The notes beneath the pieces were generated by a model. That model saw nothing but the letters and a program-made list of their open reading frames with translations, was not told the DNA's origin and made no database searches. From Planctomycetota bacterium (lineage in GTDB: Bacteria > Planctomycetota > Planctomycetia > Pirellulales > Lacipirellulaceae): a stretch of DNA of 8,330 bases. Positions 1-4,872 of this stretch are shown piece by piece. The first letter of the stretch is position 1. Every line of letters starts with the position of its first letter. The stretch is taken from positions 1-8,330 of the forward strand of contig JAJRUA010000387.1 in assembly GCA_024278035.1 (NCBI GenBank). Direction: 5' to 3'. The position numbers and the translations under genes are program-made.

Positions 1-108
1 CCCGGTACGCAGGGGAGGGGCCTCGTGTTATGCTTATTTCCCTTACTACTAGGGACACACTATTGATTGCCCTAAATGCATTGACCCATGAGATCGTGAT
101 GGCATCGG

Positions 109-798
109 ATGGCAAAGTCGAAAGATAAGAAACAAGCGGGACCCGATCGGCCTCCACAGGCAAACCGACCCCTGCAGGCAAGCCGTCGCCCCTCTTCGAC
201 CGGTTTACCGCGTTGGGCCAAAGCCCTGCTGAGCGTCTGGGTCGCGTGGCATATGGCGGTCGTCTTTCTTTCTCCATTTTCGATTCCTCCCAGTTCGCAG
301 TTGGTAGTGGACCTTGCCCAATCAAAATTGGTCCGTTGGTACACCGATCCCCTCTACCTGAACCACGGCTACCACTTCTTCGGCCCTGAGCCTCCCACCA
401 ACCACTTGGTTCGGTACAACGTGGTCGATAACAGTGGGGCAACGATCGCCGAAGGAGAGTTCCCCAATACCGACCAGCAGTGGCCGCGACTTTTTTATCA
501 TCGCCATATGATGCTTGCCGACCAAGCGGGCCTTGCTCCGTCGGACGTTGGTCCCGAAGATGCTGTGCGACGTTCGCTCAGGGCTTATGCGCATCATTTG
601 ATTCGCAAACATCAGGGGGCCGAAGCGAGGCTCGATTATGTGCGACATGAACAACTCCTGCCGATCCAGGCAGAAGAGGGGGCCGATCCTAATGCCCCCG
701 AAATGTTCGTCCATGAACTGAGCGTCCGCCAGTCCATTACCGACTTGCCTCTACCGCCTGCTGCCGACGAAACGATTCCTACAGGAGGGACGCCATGA
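109..798 (+). CDS. Single-pass membrane protein of unknown function, partner of the HTTM protein
   Basis: The product is 229 residues and I cannot name a family. Residues 1-36 are basic and Pro/Arg-rich. One hydrophobic segment at about 37-57 is a likely transmembrane helix or uncleaved signal anchor. The rest is soluble, with a striking aromatic stretch at 82-95 (LYLNHGYHFFGPEP), a basic aromatic stretch at 123-139 (QWPRLFYHRHMM) and a His-rich stretch at 160-168. By the positive-inside rule the basic N-terminus should be cytoplasmic and the large C-terminal part periplasmic. The stop codon overlaps the start of the HTTM gene as ATGA, so the two are translationally coupled and probably act together. 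The ATG at 109 is chosen because ATGs at 88 and 99 run quickly into stops. No clear Shine-Dalgarno sequence or promoter is visible in 1-108. Being a real gene is well supported by coupling and composition; its function is unknown. Confidence 0.85.
   Translation: MAKSKDKKQAGPDRPPQANRPLQASRRPSSTGLPRWAKALLSVWVAWHMAVVFLSPFSIPPSSQLVVDLAQSKLVRWYTDPLYLNHGYHFFGPEPPTNHLVRYNVVDNSGATIAEGEFPNTDQQWPRLFYHRHMMLADQAGLAPSDVGPEDAVRRSLRAYAHHLIRKHQGAEARLDYVRHEQLLPIQAEEGADPNAPEMFVHELSVRQSITDLPLPPAADETIPTGGTP
783..788 (+). promoter_or_regulatory. Strong Shine-Dalgarno site for the HTTM gene
   Basis: A perfect AGGAGG lies six bases before the ATG at 795, inside the last codons of the preceding gene. It fixes the HTTM start at the ATGA overlap. 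It is the best ribosome binding site in the window, where most other starts have weak ones. Confidence 0.85.
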
Positions 799-1760
799 GA
801 ACGGCTTGGGCGACAATTCGGGAATACTTTGGTGATCTGTTGCGTGCGTGGGATCAGTTTTGGTTCACCCCCACCGATCCGGCTACGCTGTGTGCCATCC
901 GGGTGGTCACCGGTTTTCTGCTACTGTGGACGCACCTCGTTTGGACGCTTGATCTGTCGGCATTCTTTGGCCCCGAGGGTTGGCTTCCCGCCGATTTGCA
1001 CGGACCGCTTCATGCTGAGCGATTTGCGTTTAGCTATTTTGACTACATCAACGCCGCTTGGCTGCGATGGTCGATCCACATTGTGAATCTAGTTGTCTTT
1101 TCTCTACTGATGATCGGTCTGTTCAGCCGGTTTGCGGCGGTCTGGTCTTTCGTGGCCGCGGTGAACTACGCCGTCCACGTTTCACCAGGGGCATTTTTTG
1201 GGCTCGACAAGATCAACGTGCTACTGGTGATGTATCTGATGCTAGGCCCTTGTGGTGCACGGTACTCGGTCGATCGCCTTCGCCAATTGCGAAAAGGTAG
1301 CGGAGAAGAGGCTCCCCCCTCCGCCATGGCGAACTTGTCGATTCGGCTGATCCAGCTTCACCTTTGCGTCATCTATTTCTTTGCCGGACTCGGCAAGTTG
1401 CAGGGAGTCCGCTGGTGGGATGGCACAGCAATCTGGTTTGGCGTGGCAAACGTCGAGTACCGATCGCTTGACATGACAGGGATGGCCAGTTGTCTCTGGT
1501 TGGTCGATTTTCTCACCCACGCGACCGTTCTCTGGGAACTTTTGTATTGCTGCTTGGTTTGGAATCGATTGGCTCGCCCTTGGGTGCTGCTCACAGCCCT
1601 GGGGATGCACGGCTTTATCGGCCTAGCGATGGGGTTGCCCGAATTCGCTCTAGCAATGCTCGTAGCCAACGGAGCGTTCCTGTCGCCCAGTTTCGTCCGA
1701 GCCTTCTTCGACCCGATTGCCGGTCGTTTGGCCCGTCTATTGGGTGGCAAGACAGGATAG
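795..1760 (+). CDS. HTTM domain protein, vitamin K-dependent gamma-carboxylase-like
   Basis: This is a 321-residue polytopic membrane protein of the HTTM (horizontally transferred transmembrane) family, related to the membrane part of eukaryotic gamma-glutamyl carboxylase (GGCX). Visible signs are hydrophobic segments at about 32-50, 93-125, 139-152, 182-199, 232-256 and 263-296. Family-like motifs include LCAIRVVTGFLLLW (32-45), FFGLDKINVLL (134-144) and IYFFAGLGKLQGVRWWDG (193-210). Lys201 in the last motif aligns by eye with human GGCX Lys218, the residue reported to act as catalytic base, in an equivalent YFIAGVKKL context. The adjacent Lys217 is Gly here. The length fits a bacterial HTTM-only protein lacking the GGCX luminal domain. 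It is coupled to the upstream gene by an ATGA overlap. Family assignment is firm; whether it carboxylates glutamate or does something else is not known. Confidence 0.92.
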   Translation: MRTAWATIREYFGDLLRAWDQFWFTPTDPATLCAIRVVTGFLLLWTHLVWTLDLSAFFGPEGWLPADLHGPLHAERFAFSYFDYINAAWLRWSIHIVNLVVFSLLMIGLFSRFAAVWSFVAAVNYAVHVSPGAFFGLDKINVLLVMYLMLGPCGARYSVDRLRQLRKGSGEEAPPSAMANLSIRLIQLHLCVIYFFAGLGKLQGVRWWDGTAIWFGVANVEYRSLDMTGMASCLWLVDFLTHATVLWELLYCCLVWNRLARPWVLLTALGMHGFIGLAMGLPEFALAMLVANGAFLSPSFVRAFFDPIAGRLARLLGGKTG

Positions 1761-1832
1761 TGGCAAAAGTGTTCGACACGATATTTGATTCGCATACCAA
1801 GCCTTTGCAATCCGATGCCGTATCTTCTCAAC

Positions 1833-1850
1833 CGCTAGTAGTAGCGTTTT
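1833..1850 (+). terminator. Weak terminator-like hairpin after the HTTM gene
   Basis: CGCTA (1833-1837), loop GTAG, TAGCG (1842-1846) is followed by TTTT at 1847-1850. It lies about 70 bases past the HTTM stop, in the right orientation to end the two-gene unit. The stem is only five pairs and the T-tract is short, so this is tentative. Confidence 0.3.
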
Positions 1851-2167
1851 GGATGGACTGAGCGAGGGATGGGCATCTCGAATTGGCATCGGATCCGGTC
1901 GCTGAAGTAGGCGTAGGCGCTGATGCCGTGCAGCTTGGCGGTTTGTACGATCGTCGTGAAGATGTCCATCGAACGAGCGCTGCGGCTGTGCAGGCTCACA
2001 TCGCGACGACGCCCGCTCACACGGGCTTGAAGCTCCGACGCATTGTTGTGCAAAGGAACTTCCGGAACGGAAAGCACAGTCAACAACGAGTCTTTCTTCA
2101 ACGCCGTTTTCGTAATGACGCCCCGCATGAATCCAGCTCAACGCCCGTGTTGTCTGGCCGAACTGAA
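1835..2167 (-). pseudogene. IS66-type transposase remnant, frameshifted, with an internal deletion
   Basis: Reading the minus strand, a first piece gives QFGQTTRALSWIHAGRHY (about 2165 down to 2112). This resembles the W-x-H-x-GRHYKKL region seen in IS66-like transposases. The reading frame then changes. From about 2116 the other frame gives KTALKKDSLLTVL, then VPLHNNASEL (residue 22 onward of that frame), RRDVSLHS and TAKLHGISAYAYFSDRI, ending near 1892 with a stop at 1835. The PLHNN-x-x-E block carries the last acidic residue of the IS66 DDE triad. In intact relatives the GRHY and PLHNN regions are separated by a much longer stretch, so the middle is deleted and the N-terminal domain is absent. 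No terminal inverted repeats are evident. The element is dead. Family identity is from motif recall, not a search. Confidence 0.75.
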
Positions 2168-2177
2168 AGCGTAAATC

Positions 2178-2459
2178 ACTCGTGTTTTGCAGTATTTCCA
2201 GCAGGTAACTCCAGCGGACCTCTTGCGCTATGTCCGACAGCACTGGCGCATTGAAAACAGCCTGCACTTCTTAAAAGATCGTTGGTGGGACGAAGATCGT
2301 CACCACACGCGTCGGCCCGGTCTCTCTGCTTGCATGGCGGCAATCAACAATGCGGCCCTCTCCATCCACCGGCTAAATTCCAATCCCCACATCCCCGTTC
2401 GAGCCGCGGCAGACTATATCGCCTGGAGTCCTGCGATCGGGATTCAACTGCTCAATTCC
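2178..2459 (+). pseudogene. ISAs1-type (IS4-like) transposase C-terminal remnant
   Basis: The plus strand encodes YFQQVTPADLLRYVRQHWRIEN followed by SLHFLKDRWWDEDR, then an Ala/Asn-rich helix ending IHRL and a tail finishing near IQLLNS. This matches the C-terminal part of ISAs1-family transposases, whose signature is R-x-HW-x-IEN-x-LH, then ED-x-x-x-x-R. The Glu of IEN (codon at about 2253) is the probable third catalytic residue. An in-frame TAA at 2172 lies just upstream and nothing of the N-terminal two-thirds is present, so only a fragment remains. The frame stays open past the expected C-terminus and runs antisense into the tRNA gene; that extension is not coding. It abuts the oppositely oriented IS66-type remnant at about 2170. 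Confidence 0.75.
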
Positions 2460-2503
2460 TGCACTTTGCAATTCTCCCCCGGTAAACACAGGGGGGTATC
2501 GAG

Positions 2504-2585
2504 CGGAGGACAGGGGACTCGAACCCCCAACCGGTTACCCGGCAACTGATTTCGAATCAGTCTGCTAGCCATTCGCTTATCCTCC
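2504..2585 (-). tRNA. tRNA-Ser(CGA)
   Basis: Read on the minus strand, the 82-base gene has acceptor strands GGAGGAT and GTCCTCC (seven pairs, the last a T-G), then discriminator G. The anticodon stem ACTGA/TCAGT closes the loop TTCGAAA with anticodon CGA, which reads UCG serine codons. A 16-base variable region with a CCGG-GTAA-CCGG hairpin makes it class II, as expected for serine. The T arm is GGGGG-TTCGAGT-CCCCT. No CCA is encoded. Position 8 is A rather than the near-universal T, and the D stem has only two clear pairs (GC/GC), so the core is atypical. Downstream, a CCCCC/GGGGG hairpin (2476-2496) has no T-tract and is at best a weak terminator. The identity is well supported by the arms; whether it is fully functional is slightly less certain. 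Confidence 0.88.
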
Positions 2586-2596
2586 GAAGGTCCTTA

Positions 2597-2625
2597 AGAA
2601 TAGCTTTCGGCTTGCTTAGCGACAA
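2597..2625 (-). promoter_or_regulatory. Sigma-70-type promoter for the tRNA-Ser gene
   Basis: On the minus strand a -35 box TTGTCG (2620-2625) and a -10 box TATTCT (2597-2602) are separated by exactly 17 bases. The -10 box ends 11 bases before the mature tRNA 5' end, so transcription would start just before or at the gene. This is the best promoter match I can see in the window, and it argues that the tRNA gene is active. Confidence 0.6.
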
Positions 2626-2767
2626 GGGAATGAAAGTCGGCGTTGGACGGCGTTCGGGGCGGTCGGCATTGAAACACCTACGAGTGTCGCACCTTGCCCG
2701 CCGATCGTTTCCTTTTTAACCCGCATAATCGGGCCCTTCGTCTCGGGTTGTTCCGCCTCTACACGCT

Positions 2768-2892
2768 GTGCGTACCAACACAGGGGCATTCACGAAGTGC
2801 TAGCAGGGGGGACGATGTTGGTAGAGTGAGCCATCAATTGCCCGGTCGTGGACGACTGAGGTGGCTTAATCACCTACCGCTAGGGGACGCAC
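2768..2892 (+). ncRNA. Candidate structured RNA or 5' leader (unknown family)
   Basis: The 2626-2954 gap holds no convincing gene, but this part has nested complementary segments. An outer stem GTGCGT (2768-2773) pairs with ACGCAC (2887-2892). Directly stacked inside, ACCAACA (2774-2780) pairs with TGTTGGT (2816-2822), enclosing a smaller hairpin GCATT/AGTGC (2786-2800). Two more hairpins follow: GGTCG/CGACT with loop TGGA (2844-2857) and AGGTG/CACCT (2859-2875). Together they form a closed multibranch junction. The 126-residue gene begins about 60 bases downstream on the same strand, so a leader or riboswitch-like role is possible. I match it to no known riboswitch, 6S, SRP, RNase P or tmRNA pattern. 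Strand and function are inference; short complementary segments can occur by chance. Confidence 0.3.
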
Positions 2893-2954
2893 CAGGAAGG
2901 GGCCTCGCTACGCAGGAAAACCTCAAATACGCCCTCTCTTTATCGGTATCTCGC

Positions 2955-3335
2955 ATGGAAAAGACTGTCCGCATTGTCACCCGAGGCCGCAACGGTGAAA
3001 TCCGCAGCAAGGATTATCCCCACACAGAAGCTATCCTCAAGATGCACACACAGATCGGCATCGACGATTGTTCGACCGATCTGACGTTGCGTGGCTTTCC
3101 GGTCTTTCGTGGCTTGATTGGGCCCATGCCGGACGGGAAGGGCGTGGTTCGCTACGAATCGCCCGAGGTGTTTGAGACGCTTACGAAAGAGTGGGGTGCT
3201 CCGGTACCGAAGAAGAAGCGTGTACGCAAGAAGACGCAAAAGCCGGTGGCAGAGGTAGCGGCGGTTCAGAGCACCGCGCCAGTCGCTTTACCCGCTATTG
3301 AGCCGATTGTTCACCCGGCTATTACGGTGGAATAG
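2955..3335 (+). CDS. Hypothetical protein with Lys/Arg-rich linker and Ala/Val/Pro tail
   Basis: The product is 126 residues and I do not recognise it. Residues 1-80 look like a compact domain: MEKTVRIVTRGRNG at the start suggests a beta hairpin, IRGFP-type segments at 45-54 suggest strands, and the domain ends near TKEWG (77-81). Residues 86-97 are very basic (KKKRVRKK at 86-93), which could bind nucleic acid. The last 25 residues are rich in Ala, Val, Pro and Ile. There is no signal peptide or membrane segment. The ATG at 2955 is preferred; an upstream TTG or GTG extension is open in frame to 2694 but has low-complexity, Arg/Gly-rich, non-protein-like content. No Shine-Dalgarno sequence is obvious. 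It stands alone, convergent with glcF, between a tRNA region and a metabolic operon. It is probably a real gene; its function is unknown. Confidence 0.65.
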   Translation: MEKTVRIVTRGRNGEIRSKDYPHTEAILKMHTQIGIDDCSTDLTLRGFPVFRGLIGPMPDGKGVVRYESPEVFETLTKEWGAPVPKKKRVRKKTQKPVAEVAAVQSTAPVALPAIEPIVHPAITVE

Positions 3336-3385
3336 AAAAAGGCTGGAAGCAGCTCACCGTGGTCCCTCCTTCGGCGGATATTCGA

Positions 3386-3402
3386 CACGACGACACGGCT
3401 CA
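3386..3402. repeat. Half copy of the ACGACACGGCTCA intergenic repeat
   Basis: CACGACGACACGGCTCA matches the right arm of the large palindrome at 4798-4863, with no matching left arm next to it. It sits in the short gap between the convergent ends of the 126-residue gene and glcF, 11 bases before the glcF stop. Confidence 0.6.
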
Positions 3403-3412
3403 CGGACGGCGA

Positions 3413-4783
3413 TTACCGCTCTTGGTGGTTCTGTTTTTCTGCCACAAGTTCCATGGGATGAACGATTCGGACGTGCGACAGTTCTTCGTCGGCGGCACAG
3501 GCCATGGAGAGCTGATGCATACAGCCGGGGTTCGCTGTGGCGAGAACGTCGATGTTTGCCGCGCGAAGATGTTCTAACTTGCGCTGCAAGAGTTTGCCGG
3601 CTTGCTCAGGTTGCGTAATAGCGTAGACGCCTGCCGCACCACAGCACCAGTCCGCTTCTTTAAGAGGAACGAACTCGACGCCGGGCAAGCTTTTTATCAA
3701 TTCCACGGGCTGGGTGACGACTTTTTGGCCGTGGTGTAGGTGGCAAGAAGCGTCGTAAGTGACGCGGAGTGGCTTGGTTCCTCCGGGTGTTCCTTCGGGC
3801 GCTGACGCTTCCGGCTCGCCATCGAAGATTCGCTGTGGCGAACCCACTACATACTCCTGTACGTCTTTGAGCTTGGCGTCCCATTCTTGCGATTGCGAGT
3901 GATAAGTCTTGTCGTCCGCTAACAAGTGTGCGTAGTGCCGTAGGTGCGAACCGCAGCCGCCAGAGTTGCTTATCACAGCATCGATCTCGCTAAGCGGGTG
4001 GGGGCCTCCTTCACGGAATTGATCGAGTGTCCGGCGTGCTAGTAACTGGGAGGTTTCTAAATCGCCGTTGTGCCCGTGAAGTGAACCACAGCAGGGTTGG
4101 GCTCGTGGGGTTACCACTTCGCACCCGATCGAAAGAAGCACGTCCACGGTTGCCCGGTTCACCCTGGCATAAACAATGTCTTGAATACAGCCGGTGAGCA
4201 AGACAACGCGGGCCTGAACCTCTCCCTTCGGTTTTTCAATTTCTGCAATCCGGGCATCGGAGAAGGGCAGGTCAATCGGCGGTGAGGTCGGCTCTAATTC
4301 TCGTAGCCGCTTGGGTGCCAAGTAGAGTAAACCGAATTTGCGAATTGCCCCTCGGATCATCGGCTTCTGCTGAAAGGCGACGAACCGTCCTGCTAATCGC
4401 AACAACCAAGGTCGAGTGAACAGTAGCCTCATGCCGAGCCAACGATAGAAACGCCGCATCGGCGAATCGAGTAGCTTCGCTTGTTCATTCGTCGCCCGGG
4501 CCGTCTCGAAGAGTTGGGCATAATCGACTCCCGCCGGGCAGGCCGTTTGGCACGCTAAGCAACCAACACAAAAATCCATCTCTTCGGCAAACTCAACCGA
4601 CAGCGGTAGTTCGTCATCAGCGATGGCCCGCATTAGCGATATCCGCCCCCGAGGGCTGTTCCGTTCTCGCTGCGTCTCGACATAAGTCGGACAAGTCGGC
4701 AAGCAGAGCCCGCAGTGCATACATTGCTGGAGGACTGAATAGTCCATCGACTTCAGCAAATTGGTGGGGTTGGTTGGCGGCAT
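3413..4783 (-). CDS. glcF: Glycolate oxidase iron-sulfur subunit GlcF
   Basis: This 456-residue (Fe-S)-binding protein is the electron-transfer subunit that accepts electrons from GlcD and passes them toward membrane quinone. Two 4Fe-4S motifs are seen: Cys21/24/27 with Cys31-Pro, and Cys72/75/78 with Cys82-Pro. The conserved PRGRISLM (45-51) lies between them. Two cysteine-rich CCG domains follow: TGC (197-199), PCCGS (230-234) and GGC (275-277) in the first; SCH (346-348), WCCGAAG (379-385) and NPGC (418-421) in the second. The length is slightly above the roughly 400 residues of E. coli GlcF; an insert at about 320-337 (EPEASAPEGTPGG) accounts for part of this. The first ATG is kept because the distance to the first cysteine fits the family; Met13 is an alternative, and neither has a good Shine-Dalgarno sequence. 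It lies downstream of glcD with an 89-base gap filled by a palindrome. Related LutA/GlpC-type complexes use the same fold, so the substrate is inferred from the neighbour. Confidence 0.93.
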   Translation of the reverse strand: MPPTNPTNLLKSMDYSVLQQCMHCGLCLPTCPTYVETQRERNSPRGRISLMRAIADDELPLSVEFAEEMDFCVGCLACQTACPAGVDYAQLFETARATNEQAKLLDSPMRRFYRWLGMRLLFTRPWLLRLAGRFVAFQQKPMIRGAIRKFGLLYLAPKRLRELEPTSPPIDLPFSDARIAEIEKPKGEVQARVVLLTGCIQDIVYARVNRATVDVLLSIGCEVVTPRAQPCCGSLHGHNGDLETSQLLARRTLDQFREGGPHPLSEIDAVISNSGGCGSHLRHYAHLLADDKTYHSQSQEWDAKLKDVQEYVVGSPQRIFDGEPEASAPEGTPGGTKPLRVTYDASCHLHHGQKVVTQPVELIKSLPGVEFVPLKEADWCCGAAGVYAITQPEQAGKLLQRKLEHLRAANIDVLATANPGCMHQLSMACAADEELSHVRIVHPMELVAEKQNHQER

Positions 4784-4797
4784 TGAAAGGGGTTTTT

Positions 4798-4863
4798 ATG
4801 AGCCGTGTCGTCCCGACCACGGTGATTTTTTGCGAACGCCGTGATCGGGACGACACGGCTCAT
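4798..4863. repeat. Large palindrome between glcD and glcF
   Basis: The left arm (4798-4822) and right arm (4839-4863) are reverse complements over 25 bases with a single mismatch, around a 16-base loop. The outer part reads ATGAGCCGTGTCGTCCCGA and the other arm ends GACGACACGGCTCAT. There is no T-tract on either side, so it is not a standard intrinsic terminator. In a glcD-glcF transcript it would form a very stable hairpin that could protect or separate the two coding regions. Shorter versions of the outer stem occur at 6797-6823 and, as a half copy, at 3386-3402. Confidence 0.9.
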
Positions 4864-4872
4864 CGTTCTCGT

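Noticed and set aside
44..60. TCCCT/AGGGA inverted repeat near the window start as a terminator
   Set aside because: The stem is only five pairs, with no T-tract and no visible upstream gene.
1737..2267. Long minus-strand frame (176 residues) across the transposase debris
   Set aside because: Only a short stretch (about 2112-2165) resembles IS66; the rest is antisense to the ISAs1 fragment or out of frame with the IS66 fragment.
2460..2549. Continuation of the ISAs1-type reading frame to a stop at 2549
   Set aside because: This part runs antisense through the tRNA-Ser gene, beyond the family's normal C-terminus; it is open by chance.
2668..2677. ATTGAAAC-like word resembling the 3' end of CRISPR repeats
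   Set aside because: Only one copy occurs, with no spacing or repeat array around it.
2694..2954. In-frame extension of the 126-residue gene upstream to 2694
   Set aside because: The frame is open but its translation is Arg/Gly/Leu-rich and unlike a protein domain, and it overlaps the base-paired segments. The ATG at 2955 begins the protein-like part.
4798..4863. Palindrome as a standard rho-independent terminator
   Set aside because: Neither strand has a T-tract after the hairpin, and it lies between two genes expected to be co-transcribed.
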